Shown in pieces: positions 8,594 to 17,802 of a stretch of DNA of 64,000 bases (positions are counted from its first letter, which is position 1; each line of letters begins with the position of its first letter). The stretch spans positions 372,001 through 436,000 of the forward strand of contig NZ_CP099966.1 in NCBI RefSeq assembly GCF_025403485.1, given 5' to 3'. The notes under the pieces are model-generated. The model worked only from the letters and a program-made list of their open reading frames with translations, was not told the origin of the DNA and made no database searches. The stretch is from Chryseobacterium paludis. Lineage in GTDB: Bacteria; Bacteroidota; Bacteroidia; Flavobacteriales; Weeksellaceae. The position numbers and the translations under genes were made by a program.

Positions 8594-9874
8594 ATGATAG
8601 CAAAACTTGGCAGGGGAAGTAATTTATATGGAGCCTTGGCATATAATGTGGCTAAAATTGAGAAGGGTAAAGGAGAAATTCTGTTGACAAATAAGGTAAT
8701 TGAAACGCCAAGTGGCAGGTATACTGTTTCGCAATTGGCCAAATCGTTTGAGCCTTATCTTGTTGCAAACCGGAATACCGAAAAGCATACGTTACACATA
8801 TCCCTCAATCCTGATCCGAAAGATGAGGTTGATGATGAATGCTTCATAGAGATGGCTCAAGACTATATGCGGGAAATGAACTATGAAAAACAGCCCTTTG
8901 TTGTATTTAAACATACTGATATTGATCGCACCCATATTCATATCGTATCAGTTTGCGTGGATGAAGATGGGAGAAAAATTTCTGATAGGTTCGAAAAAAA
9001 AAGGTCAATGAATATATGCAGGGAATTGGAAAAGAAATATGGTTTGTTATCTGCAACAGAAAAGGATTCCCTGAAAAATGAAATGATTTTTAATCCTGTG
9101 GATTACCGGACTGGAAATATTAAAAGACAGATTGCCTCTGTTGTAAGGCATTTGCCGGAATATTACCAATTTAAAACATGGGGGGAATATAATGCGCTGC
9201 TTTCCCTGTTCCATATTACGGTTGAAAAAGTAGAGGGTGAAATGAATAGCGAGATAAAGCGTGGTCTATTATATTTTCCGCTGAATCAGCATGGTGAAAG
9301 GGTAGGGAATCCTTTTAAAGCATCTCTACTGGGTAAAAGTGCAGGTCTTGATACTTTGGAGATGTATTTTATAAAATGTAAAGAATTGTCAACAAATGCT
9401 AAGGCTATAGAGGATATCAAAACGGTTATTGATCATGCTGTAAGGTCTGTGGATAATGAAAGAGACTTTAAAAAGCTTGTAGCCAGTCAAGGCATCAGTA
9501 CTGTAGTTCGCAGGAATGAGACAGGACGCGTATACGGTATCACTTTTATTGATCATCATTCAAGAATAGTCTGGAACGGCTCAAGCCTAGGGAAATATTT
9601 TTCTGCGAACTCTTTTAATGAGCGATGGATAGACCGAATCCAACCTGATAAAAAACTAAAATCATGGGTGAACTCTTTAACGGATAAGGATTTTATAATC
9701 CCAGAAGACCCACATTCTTTGTTTGTCTTTTTAAGTGCCGGACAAATCCCTGATCCGTTTGATGACCATCTGCTTGAAGGAATAGGAGGGCTATTGGCTT
9801 GCGAAAATGAAGAAGACCATCAGGAGCAGGATTTTGCCCATCGAATGAAAAACAGAAGGAAACGGAAGCGATAG
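8594..9874 (+). CDS. mobB: MobB relaxase
   Basis: 426 residues, a relaxase/mobilisation nuclease. The N-terminal GRGSNLYGALAYN carries candidate catalytic tyrosines. The metal-binding histidine motif HTDIDRTHIHIV lies near residue 109. It nicks oriT and pilots the strand to the coupling protein. The C-terminal third is basic (HRMKNRRKRKR at the end). The coupling protein mobC lies 8.8 kb downstream only because of the split yhcG gene and its insert; without them the gap would be about 1.2 kb. Confidence 0.93.
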   Translation: MIAKLGRGSNLYGALAYNVAKIEKGKGEILLTNKVIETPSGRYTVSQLAKSFEPYLVANRNTEKHTLHISLNPDPKDEVDDECFIEMAQDYMREMNYEKQPFVVFKHTDIDRTHIHIVSVCVDEDGRKISDRFEKKRSMNICRELEKKYGLLSATEKDSLKNEMIFNPVDYRTGNIKRQIASVVRHLPEYYQFKTWGEYNALLSLFHITVEKVEGEMNSEIKRGLLYFPLNQHGERVGNPFKASLLGKSAGLDTLEMYFIKCKELSTNAKAIEDIKTVIDHAVRSVDNERDFKKLVASQGISTVVRRNETGRVYGITFIDHHSRIVWNGSSLGKYFSANSFNERWIDRIQPDKKLKSWVNSLTDKDFIIPEDPHSLFVFLSAGQIPDPFDDHLLEGIGGLLACENEEDHQEQDFAHRMKNRRKRKR

Positions 9875-9903
9875 AAGGCAATAGATATTTCAGCTGTTCC
9901 CCT

Positions 9904-10251
9904 TTATCCTTCTTTGTCCAGTATGGCCTTCACTTTGTTTTGCAGTTCTTTTTTATCGGGTAAATAAAGCTGGTATTTAGAAACAAAGATCTTGTTTGAA
10001 ATTCCACTGGTAGCATATTCTACAAGTACCTCGTCTTTTTCTGCGGAGAGGATGATACCGATGGGTTCATTATCATCTTCAACATTTTCCTCTGATTTGA
10101 AGTAATTCAGGTAAAGGTTCATCTGACCGATATCGTTATGCTCCACCTGCTTTATCTTTAAATCAATCAATACAAAGCATTTTAGAATACGATGGTAAAA
10201 AACAAGATCAATATAGAAATGTCTGTTTCTCAGTGATATTTTATATTGTCT
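9904..10251 (-). pseudogene. yhcG: yhcG-type (DUF1016) PD-(D/E)XK nuclease, 3' half
   Basis: 116 codons including the stop. They read RQYKISLRN then HFYIDLVFYHRILKCFVLID and LKIKQ, the catalytic core of YhcG/PDDEXK nuclease-domain proteins, continuing to an intact C-terminus. The frame has an in-frame TGA immediately upstream (10,252-10,254), which is the stop codon of the adjacent recombinase fragment. The missing N-terminal half is at 17,803-18,480 in the same orientation. Joined in phase the two make a 341-residue protein, normal for the family. Confidence 0.9.
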
Positions 10252-10689
10252 TCACTCTAAAGGAAAAGTCACTTTTATCAGTGATTTTCCCTTTTTTTTA
10301 TTCTGTAATTGATTGTTTATTAATAAGATATAAGATAGTGCAGAATTTATGTGGGGTGTTCGAAAAGTTGTTTCGTAAAATTCGAGTTTTTCGGCAAAAA
10401 TCGAACACATTATTACCTTTTTAGTCTCAGAATCTCCTGTAGTATAAAGTTGAGAGAGATTTGGTAGCACTTTTAAAACCTGATCAAGTTTAGTTTTGAT
10501 ATCGGTGTTTCTACCAGTCAGCTTTTGATTTTGCAGATCCATTTCCAATACATCAATTTTCTTTTTACTTTCATTTTTAATCAATTGATAATCTTCAAAA
10601 TCCAATTTATCCTCTAAATATTTTTCTCTGGCACTATTTAGACGATTATTTAAGTTGATAATTTTTGAAGAAATTTCTTTTCTTTTCAC
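10252..10689 (-). pseudogene. Large serine recombinase, C-terminal fragment
   Basis: 145 residues from a GTG at 10,689, rich in charged helices (NNRLNSAREKYLEDKLDFED), then DTGDSETKK-like and LEFYETTFRT segments. This is the coiled-coil/C-terminal region of Bacteroidetes site-specific serine recombinases. The resolvase-like catalytic domain and the zinc-ribbon region are absent. Upstream sequence changes at about 10,690-10,700 into a divergent ATP-grasp fragment, which indicates a deletion. The stop TGA overlaps the insertion boundary, as integrase genes commonly abut their attachment site. Confidence 0.75.
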
Positions 10690-10713
10690 GTCGATACCTT
10701 AGATTCGATCGGG

Positions 10714-11109
10714 ATGGAAATTTTGATCCATAAGCAATTGCTCAATTTAAATCCTCAGGGAAAATTAATTCAACCATTGATCGATTTTGAATACGAAGTT
10801 TCATTCTATTATTTAAATGACCAATTTCAATATGCACTTTATGCCCCAGACAAAAACAAACGCTGGGAATTGGTCGAATATAGACCATCAGAAAGCGATC
10901 TTGGATTTGCGAAAAAATTTATAGAATGGAATAATATAGAACGCGGAATTACAAGGGTCGATGCTTGCCGTCTTAAAAACGATAAACTTGTGTTAGTTGA
11001 ACTTGAAGACCTGAATCCTTTCCTTTCAATCGAATTGTTGCCTGAAGAGAAACGAGATCAATTTATAAGTAATTTAGTGGAAGCATTAAACTCATCATCT
11101 AATGATTGA
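10714..11109 (+). pseudogene. ATP-grasp protein, C-terminal fragment
   Basis: 131 residues from the first ATG. The frame is open further upstream but crosses into the recombinase fragment. The C-terminal part (ERGITRVDACRLKNDKLVL, then ELEDLNPFLSI) matches the end of ATP-grasp ligase-type proteins, in which the Glu/Asn residues bind metal-ATP. The usual N-terminal 150-200 residues are missing. Probably non-functional; the family call is from motif recognition only. Confidence 0.5.
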
Positions 11110-11445
11110 TGATCTATCAAACCAGATTTAGGAATTTTATCTTCCCAACCCATAAACTATCTGCTTTCAAATCGTAAAACTATTATTAATCTCGAAATGG
11201 AAAGTTGTGATCTTATAAAATAGTTATACCTACAGTTTCTTGATCAGGCAGCTATTTAGCAGCAACTGATCATATGACTATTCGTATTGCGATTGTAATA
11301 ATTTGTCCAAGGGAATCTCCAATTGAGCTAGTTATCGACAAACGAAGAGTGATTGAAACGATCAAACAAGAATAAATGTTTGAATAGCTTTTGTTAGGTG
11401 TTCAAAAAATATTAATCAGGATTATTCTGTTTTCGAAAAATAAAA

Positions 11446-11483
11446 AAATGGCTCCATCTATAAAAAAAAAAATGGAGCCATTT
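11446..11483. terminator. 12-bp stem hairpin between the ATP-grasp fragment and dprA-like gene
   Basis: AAATGGCTCCAT pairs perfectly with ATGGAGCCATTT around an A-rich loop of 14 bases. It may be a terminator or the relic end of a mobile element. There is no strong T-tract on either side. The surrounding 11,110-11,650 has no gene I can support. Confidence 0.45.
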
Positions 11484-11650
11484 GGCTATGTATGAGCAAG
11501 ACAAGCGTATCTTCAAACACTTTTATCGATGATTAATTTCTTCTTTGCTATATAGTTCATTTTTAGCTGTACTGAAACCAAGAAAATCCTTTATAAAGAA
11601 TGAACGTGAGCACAATCCAGATTGCTAGATGTGTTCTGTAAATAAATTAA

Positions 11651-11865
11651 AAGAGTATCGACAGGGAGGAAACCGTTGCCGTAGTCTTTTGGCTGGGTGA
11701 AGAAATGGATGGCCGATATACCTTAGCTGCCTTTTTACCGGTTTATTATGAGAAATATGATTTCTCTTTAAATTATTGTAGTACTACTTTACGTAATCGA
11801 GAATATTTTTCAATTTGTATTTATAGGGTAAAAAAACTATATTTACATTATTCATTTAAATCTTG
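11651..11865 (+). pseudogene. Short open-frame relic before the dprA-like gene
   Basis: After a TAA the frame stays open for about 70 codons with protein-like composition (EETVAVVFWLGEEMDGRYTL, AAFLPVYYEKYDF), then a TGA just before the dprA-like start. It has no start codon and I do not recognise the family. It is probably a fragment left by rearrangement of the insert's left side. Confidence 0.25.
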
Positions 11866-11872
11866 AGTTCCT

Positions 11873-12547
11873 ATGCAGATCAGTGCTTTTAACGAATATT
11901 ACGATAAGCTGACCACCGTTGAGAAGAAAAACAGTCCCAAAGAGTTACTTTACAAAGGGGACTTTTCGTTATTGGAAAATGGAAGAAGGGTAGCGGTTGT
12001 TGGTTCTAGGAAGGTGTCAGAACTTGGGGTAAGAAGAGCAAGGAAGATCGCAAAGCTTTTGGTACAAAATGATATCACTGTGGTCAGCGGTTTAGCGGAA
12101 GGTGTTGACTCGATCGCACACAAAACTGCGATTGAATTTGATGGTCATACCATCGGTGTTATCGGAACACCTCTTAATAAATATTTCCCTGCTGAAAATA
12201 AAGATCTTCAGGATTTCATTGCTGAAAATCACCTACTGATCTCGCAGTTCCCGGAAAACTATCCCGTAACACCAAAAAGTTTCCCTATCAGAAACCGCAC
12301 AATGGCGTTGATCAGTGATGCAACGATCATCATTGAGGCCAGTGAGAAGAGTGGAACCAAGCATCAAGGTTGGGAGGCATTGAGATTGGGAAGACAGTTG
12401 TTTATTATGGAGAATGTCCTTAACGATAAAATCTCATGGGCAGAAGAAATGCTCAGTTATGGTGCACAGGTACTGACTAATGATAACTTTGAATTTTTGA
12501 TCGAAAGCATTCCATATCTAACAACAAAGAAAGAATATGTCTTTTGA
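11873..12547 (+). CDS. DprA/Smf-like Rossmann-fold protein
   Basis: 224 residues. DprA-family motifs are present in order: VAVVGSRKVSELG near residue 40, VVSGLAEGVDSIAHKTA near 75, IRNRTMALISDA near 140, and EASEKSGTKHQGWEA near 160. True competence DprA is longer and usually sits near topA. This short version overlaps a phosphoribosyltransferase gene by 11 bp and lies in a defence cassette, so it more likely senses or binds a nucleic acid or nucleotide in an immune role than acts in transformation. That role is inference. Confidence 0.85.
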   Translation: MQISAFNEYYDKLTTVEKKNSPKELLYKGDFSLLENGRRVAVVGSRKVSELGVRRARKIAKLLVQNDITVVSGLAEGVDSIAHKTAIEFDGHTIGVIGTPLNKYFPAENKDLQDFIAENHLLISQFPENYPVTPKSFPIRNRTMALISDATIIIEASEKSGTKHQGWEALRLGRQLFIMENVLNDKISWAEEMLSYGAQVLTNDNFEFLIESIPYLTTKKEYVF

Positions 12548-13145
12548 GTTCCTCACGTTTTTGGCCTATTCTCCAAGGGGTAAGTCTGAGATCGAAATTG
12601 CTTCACGTACGGTTGCAGGTTCCTGTAAGAACGGAGATGTCATATTTAGTACAAGATTAAGCCAGAGATTAAAAGAAGCCGGTCTATCGGAATATTTTGC
12701 AAAGTCAGCCCTAATACCTGTACCACGGAGTACACCTCTTATTGAAGGAGCTGTTTTTCCGTCTAAGATCATCTGTGAGACACTTGTTAGTAACGGATTA
12801 GGCGAGAGTGTAGCCGATTGTCTTAAGCGCAAATATGCAATCCCCAAATCAAGTGGACAATTTCATTCCGATACCAGAAATACAGTACAAGTACATCAAG
12901 ACAGTTTACAAGTAACACCGATATTGATCACTGAACCAACCATTGTTGTGGTTGACGATATTCTAACACTAGGTAGAACATCTATGGCTTCTGCACTAGA
13001 ACTTCAGAAAGTTTATCCTGATAAAGAGATTAAAATATTCTGCACTATTAGGACCAGAGGTTGGAAAAACTTGGAAAAAATTATAGATGTTAGCAAAGGA
13101 TACATGAATGTTGCTGGTAATGGAGGCGTTCAGTTACCGGATTAA
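12537..13145 (+). CDS. Phosphoribosyltransferase-like protein (ComF/PRTase fold)
   Basis: 202 residues. The PRPP-binding motif TIVVVDDILTLGRTS near residue 140 is well formed, and ALIPVPRSTPL near residue 60 matches the ComF-type PRTase region. No amino-terminal zinc finger of classical ComFC is visible. It overlaps the dprA-like gene by 11 bp, so the two products are probably made together. It may transfer or sense phosphoribosyl groups on nucleotides; substrate unknown. The 260 bp after it is non-coding. Confidence 0.82.
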   Translation: MSFEFLTFLAYSPRGKSEIEIASRTVAGSCKNGDVIFSTRLSQRLKEAGLSEYFAKSALIPVPRSTPLIEGAVFPSKIICETLVSNGLGESVADCLKRKYAIPKSSGQFHSDTRNTVQVHQDSLQVTPILITEPTIVVVDDILTLGRTSMASALELQKVYPDKEIKIFCTIRTRGWKNLEKIIDVSKGYMNVAGNGGVQLPD

Positions 13146-13407
13146 TCTAAGTACCGTACAATTACACTAAGATATGCTGTAGAGACGTAATCAAAAAATA
13201 CTTATTAATACTGTGGTTAACCGTAATATTTGTAAATGATTAACCGATATCTTTAAACTGCAAAACCTACTGTAATGTTTATAAGGTAATTGATACTCAA
13301 ATATCATTAAGTTGCAATCCTAAATAAAAATTGTCTGAAGATTATGAAATATTGGTTATAATTCACTTAAATATGAGGATTTATGAATATTTTTTATAAA
13401 TTCACAA

Positions 13408-14361
13408 TTGAAAAACGACGTAATCAGTGAAGTAACTATGTACACAACCAAATTCGGTCCCTTTAATGGAGATTCTTGGGAAGAACTAATTCAAATCTGC
13501 TTAAGATTAAAATATGAATCTGAGCAATATCAATCTATTCCTGCTTCACCGGGTGATTTTGGAATTGAAGGATTTACTAGAACTGGTAAAGTTTTCCAAT
13601 GTTATTGTCCAGATAATAACATGACTTCTGCTGCACTTTATGAGAAGCAACGAGATAAGATTACAAAGGATGTAAATAAACTATCACTTTACCAAGATCG
13701 CCTTCTTCAAATTTTCGATGGAACAAAAATAAAAGAATGGATATTTGTTACACCTGAATATCGAATGAAGGAACTTGTTATTCATTGTAATAATAAAGTA
13801 GAAGAACTTAGGCAGCTAAACCTTCCTTTTATTGATGATGATTTCAGGGTGATAATACATGATATTGGGAATTTTACCAAGGAAATTCCAATTGCACTGA
13901 ATGGTGGTTCTCAAAAATTAATGATCAACCCAAAGATTTCTAGTACCGGAACTATGACTTCTTGGAAAGAGCAGGAAAATGAGCTGGTTGGTAACGCAAT
14001 TAGAAAACATATCAAGAGATTTCCAGCTGATATGAATGGTGTTACAAAAAAAGTCAATGATCTTACAGAAAATACCATTAAAAGCTACTTTGACCGGGAA
14101 TCGATACTAAGCAGGTGGCAACGTCTTCATCCGCAGGATTATGACAAATATCTGATATTAATTTCACAAGTTGAAGAAACTGTGAAAGAACAGTGCATGT
14201 TTCCTAGTGATAACAATAATGAACTGTATAAAAGTTTACGAACTTTGGTTGATAAGAAACTTAGGGAGAATTTCACGTATTTGGACGATACGACAATAAC
14301 TAATCTTACAAATGGTGTTATTGCAGATTGGCTTTTACGATGTCCATTAGATTTTGAATAG
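13408..14361 (+). CDS. LmuA-like effector of an ABC-three-component (Lamassu-type) system
   Basis: 317 residues from a TTG at 13,408; an ATG at 13,438 (MYTTKFGPF) is the alternative. The N-terminal 100 residues fit a PD-(D/E)XK nuclease: WEELIQICL (helix with Glu), SPGDFGIEGF (Asp), then GKVFQCYCPD (beta strand with Q-x-Y). This is the likely DNA-cutting effector, as in Lamassu systems whose LmuA carries a Cap4-like nuclease. The remaining 200 residues are helical and unrecognised. It is the first of three consecutive genes with gaps of 2-3 bp. Confidence 0.75.
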   Translation: MKNDVISEVTMYTTKFGPFNGDSWEELIQICLRLKYESEQYQSIPASPGDFGIEGFTRTGKVFQCYCPDNNMTSAALYEKQRDKITKDVNKLSLYQDRLLQIFDGTKIKEWIFVTPEYRMKELVIHCNNKVEELRQLNLPFIDDDFRVIIHDIGNFTKEIPIALNGGSQKLMINPKISSTGTMTSWKEQENELVGNAIRKHIKRFPADMNGVTKKVNDLTENTIKSYFDRESILSRWQRLHPQDYDKYLILISQVEETVKEQCMFPSDNNNELYKSLRTLVDKKLRENFTYLDDTTITNLTNGVIADWLLRCPLDFE

Positions 14362-14363
14362 TA

Positions 14364-14825
14364 ATGCAGGGAAAAATACAGGGACTCAGCTTTACTAAAA
14401 GAGCCATCCCAATACCAGCTGATTATCGTCCATTATATAAGATTGCACATATTTTGTTAATTCTACATTTGTCAAGTAGATCAGGAAAATCTTCTATGAT
14501 GAAGCTTCATTTTTTATGCTGGGCAATAAAAACAAAGGCAAATACATCAATTGTCAACGGATGGATTGGAGATAAATTTTCAAGCCACCTTCACATATGG
14601 GGGATTGAACCAACAGTGAATCGCGCATTAACTTTTGCAACTGCTGATGATTTGATAGAAAATATAGGAGCAGATTTTGTAATTACCTTTAAAGGAAAGG
14701 AGCTTGCAAAGGCTATTTTAAAAGATAAAGAACTATTTGTCCGAGAGAAGGAATTTTTATCAGCAATAGGTAAAAATACTATCACCGAATCACAAATTAC
14801 ACAATTATCCAATAAATTTTTTTAA
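14364..14825 (+). CDS. LmuC-like ABC-3C middle component
   Basis: 153 residues, starting 2 bp after the preceding stop and ending 3 bp before the SMC gene. Small helical proteins in this position are the middle component of ABC-three-component defence systems and bridge effector and ATPase. Visible features are a basic N-terminus and YKIAHILLILHLSSRSGKSS, followed by MKLHFLCWAIK. Identification rests on gene order and general resemblance, not on a motif that would prove it alone. Confidence 0.7.
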   Translation: MQGKIQGLSFTKRAIPIPADYRPLYKIAHILLILHLSSRSGKSSMMKLHFLCWAIKTKANTSIVNGWIGDKFSSHLHIWGIEPTVNRALTFATADDLIENIGADFVITFKGKELAKAILKDKELFVREKEFLSAIGKNTITESQITQLSNKFF

Positions 14826-14828
14826 TAG

Positions 14829-16880
14829 ATGTTACAAATTAAAGCTCTTCGACTAGAAATCAATACAACCAATGGATTGTATGGTGCATTCTTTCCTTTT
14901 GAATCGGGTCTTAATATTATTAGAGCTAACAATACGAGTGGTAAGAGTACTATTTTTCAATCTATTATTTATGCTTTAGGATTTGAAGAGTTGATTGGAG
15001 GAAAAAATGAGAAAACCATGCAGTCGGTTTTAAAAGATGCAGTACTTGATGGAAACCATCAGTATAACGTCTTACAATCATCTATCGTTCTTGAAATTTC
15101 TAACGCTGATAAAACAGTTACAATTAGACGTAGCGTCATAAATGAAAATCGAAAGCCTCAGTTAGTAGACGTAATTGATGGTCCTTACCTGACTGATCCT
15201 AACGGAAATTATGAAATTAGACAAATGTATATTCATGATAGTGGTGCTGCAACCGACGTCAAATACGGATTTCATGTTTTTCTTGAAGAATTTTTAGGAT
15301 GGCAAGTACCAAATGTTCTTGATAGTGCAGGAAATAGTACTAAGTTGTATCTTCCTCTTATAGCACCATCTTTTATAGTAGAGCAAAAATCAGGATGGTC
15401 GTCTCTTTTTGCCACAATGCCGTTCTATAGGGTGAAGAATGCTGAAGAAAGGGTGATAGAATTTTTGCTCAATCTTGATGTTTTCCAAAATGAACAGGCT
15501 AAAATCTCATTAAATATACAAAAGCAAACTGTAATTGCCCGTTGGCAATCTTTATACAGTGAATTCGTTAGATTGGGTGATCGAAGTAGTGGAGAATTAA
15601 CAGGTATTACGGAATCTCCGGCGATTATTAACAATATTTCTGATGTGTATTTTCGGTTTCTTAGAAATGAAAAATATTATTTGGTTAGCGAACTGCTAGA
15701 AAATCTTCAAACTGAATATCATCAATTATCAAAACAAACAGAAGTAACAGTTGGAGAAAACGTTGAAAAAAATCAATCTCGTTTGAAGGTGTTAAATGAA
15801 AACTTAGTTAGATACACATATACTCTTGAAAAATGGGAAAATGAAAGTTTTATAGAAAAAGATCAACTAAAGCAGTATATTAGACAAAAGAGAAATATTG
15901 AAGAGGATTTGATTAACAATAAATCCGCTAGAAAAATGCTCAATCTTGGAGCTGCAGTAGAATCTCCATTGGCAAATAATCAATGCCCAACTTGTAATCA
16001 GGAAATAAATGCAACTTTATTGCCAGCAGAGGTTGACCAAGTACCTATGGATGTTGAAAAGAATATTATATTTCTTACAGCTCAACTCAAAATGCTTGAG
16101 ACATTCGTTGTAGGTGAAAGAAAAAAGGTAATTGGGAACGAAAGAAAGCTCAATGATCTCCGCGATCAAATTCAAGATTTAAGACAACAAATTAGAAGTA
16201 TTAAGAAAGATCTTGTTTCTGATGAAAGGCTTCCGTCAGAAGAACTTATCGAGAGAAAAATTAATATAAAAAAACTAATTATTGTTTATGAAAATTTGGT
16301 TGAGACGGCAGACGGTCTAAAAACTCAACTTAAATTGCTTTCAAAAGAGTGGGAGAGATTAAAAGGTATTGAATCTAACTTGGGAGGTGATTTCTTTACG
16401 GCAAAAGATAATGAAAAAATAAAATTTCTAGAGAATCGTTTCATAGCATTACTGACTCTTTTCAACTATCAAAGTAAAGACAAAAATTCAATTCGAATTT
16501 CTCGTGATAAGTACACTCCTGTAATTGAAATACGGCTTCCCAACGAAAGACCTAAATCTTATGATATTCGATTCGACTCATCAGGAAGTGATCATATAAG
16601 ATGTATGTGGGCATATTACATTGCTCTTTTAGAAACTTCTTATTATATGAATGGGAATCACCCTCTTTTACTAATTTTTGATGAACCACAACAGCAATCA
16701 GCTTCTACAAAGGATTTTCATGAATTTTTAAAAGAGCTATCTATTCAAAAAGAAGGACAAAGTATTGTTTTTGCTTCATTTCAAAATTCCCAAGTGGATT
16801 TTAAGGCGGCAACAAAAGGATTGAATTTTAATGAAATAGAGGGGAATGGAAGATTTATTTCCAAAGAAGAAAGTTTTTAA
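14829..16880 (+). CDS. LmuB-like SMC/Rad50-type ATPase
   Basis: 683 residues. The P-loop RANNTSGKST is at residues 32-41 (the first Gly is Ala, common in this group). Two long coiled-coil stretches flank a zinc-hook CPTCNQ near residue 386. The C-terminal head has DSSGSDHIRCMW as the signature-like region and LLLIFDEPQQQS as Walker B near residue 616. SMC-type ATPases in Lamassu sense foreign DNA ends or structures and release the nuclease effector. This gene is intact and last in the trio. Confidence 0.85.
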   Translation: MLQIKALRLEINTTNGLYGAFFPFESGLNIIRANNTSGKSTIFQSIIYALGFEELIGGKNEKTMQSVLKDAVLDGNHQYNVLQSSIVLEISNADKTVTIRRSVINENRKPQLVDVIDGPYLTDPNGNYEIRQMYIHDSGAATDVKYGFHVFLEEFLGWQVPNVLDSAGNSTKLYLPLIAPSFIVEQKSGWSSLFATMPFYRVKNAEERVIEFLLNLDVFQNEQAKISLNIQKQTVIARWQSLYSEFVRLGDRSSGELTGITESPAIINNISDVYFRFLRNEKYYLVSELLENLQTEYHQLSKQTEVTVGENVEKNQSRLKVLNENLVRYTYTLEKWENESFIEKDQLKQYIRQKRNIEEDLINNKSARKMLNLGAAVESPLANNQCPTCNQEINATLLPAEVDQVPMDVEKNIIFLTAQLKMLETFVVGERKKVIGNERKLNDLRDQIQDLRQQIRSIKKDLVSDERLPSEELIERKINIKKLIIVYENLVETADGLKTQLKLLSKEWERLKGIESNLGGDFFTAKDNEKIKFLENRFIALLTLFNYQSKDKNSIRISRDKYTPVIEIRLPNERPKSYDIRFDSSGSDHIRCMWAYYIALLETSYYMNGNHPLLLIFDEPQQQSASTKDFHEFLKELSIQKEGQSIVFASFQNSQVDFKAATKGLNFNEIEGNGRFISKEESF

Positions 16881-16900
16881 AATAAATGAGAAAAATAAGT

Positions 16901-17500
16901 TTATCCCAAAACTCTTTTTACAAATGCCTTATGTTCTTCAGTCCGATGATTACGTCTTTGTACAATAGCTTTTAATTCCGTGGAGAAATCATCTACAGGA
17001 TTCCATTCGTTGTATTTTTTCTTCTTAATACCATATTTCTCAGACAGGTCATTTGAAAGTTTGTGAGCAATTAATCCAAATTGGCAATAATAAAATTTTC
17101 TTTCATCAAACCAATCTTGATAATCCGGAGGATACGCAATGATAGTTGCAGCGCTGATTATTCGATTTCCATCTTCAATTTCAGATGGAAAAGAAAGAAG
17201 AGCAAACATCACATCTGGATCTATGCTTTTCCAGTCAACATCTTCAGGGTAATTCGGAGCTGAAGGAATATCAACTTGAGAAACGAGACAACCTTCTGAT
17301 GATCTCTGTCCTTCGTATAAACCATCATCTTTAACTACGTTAGCACAATCCTCCATATACTTATCTAATATGCAAACAACTCTAATCGCTAAATATCTGG
17401 CGTTCTTTTCTGCTTCTTTATTAGTAGTCCAATATGATTGAAACCAAGAAATTCCAGATCCAACTAACACGCCTATTAATCCAAAAATTGCTTCAGTCAT
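16901..17500 (-). CDS. Single-pass membrane protein next to the Lamassu-like operon
   Basis: 199 residues, with an N-terminal membrane helix (AIFGLIGVLVGSGISWFQSYW) followed by a cytoplasmic helical domain (KNARYLAIRVVCILDKYMEDC). It is convergent with the SMC gene, with 20 bp between the stops. Similar N-anchored proteins of about 200 residues occur in phages and genomic islands without known function. I cannot say whether it belongs to the defence system. The 300 bp to its right, up to the insert boundary, is AT-rich and empty. Confidence 0.6.
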   Translation of the reverse strand: MTEAIFGLIGVLVGSGISWFQSYWTTNKEAEKNARYLAIRVVCILDKYMEDCANVVKDDGLYEGQRSSEGCLVSQVDIPSAPNYPEDVDWKSIDPDVMFALLSFPSEIEDGNRIISAATIIAYPPDYQDWFDERKFYYCQFGLIAHKLSNDLSEKYGIKKKKYNEWNPVDDFSTELKAIVQRRNHRTEEHKAFVKRVLG

Positions 17501-17802
17501 CAGTTTAAATTTGAATTACAAGATAACAAATTAATAACTTACAAATACATCATTAATATTTAAAACCTATTTTAAAAAAAATAACAAAAGTTTAAAGAAT
17601 TACAAACACTGTAGTAGTTTTTTCGTTCTCGAAATGAATGCATTTTAATGCCATATATCAATTTACTACATGTTAAAATTTCTTTTTTTATCCATTTGTT
17701 AATTTGTATAATCAGATGCTTTTTCCAAATAATTGATTGATGATAATTTTGCAATTTCGTTCAAGTCTTCTACAAAAGTGTTCGAAAATTGTACCTCTGG
17801 GG

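Noticed and set aside
11446..11483. Hairpin considered as a CRISPR repeat or attachment site
   Set aside because: Only one copy exists in the window and it does not match the GA-core junctions.
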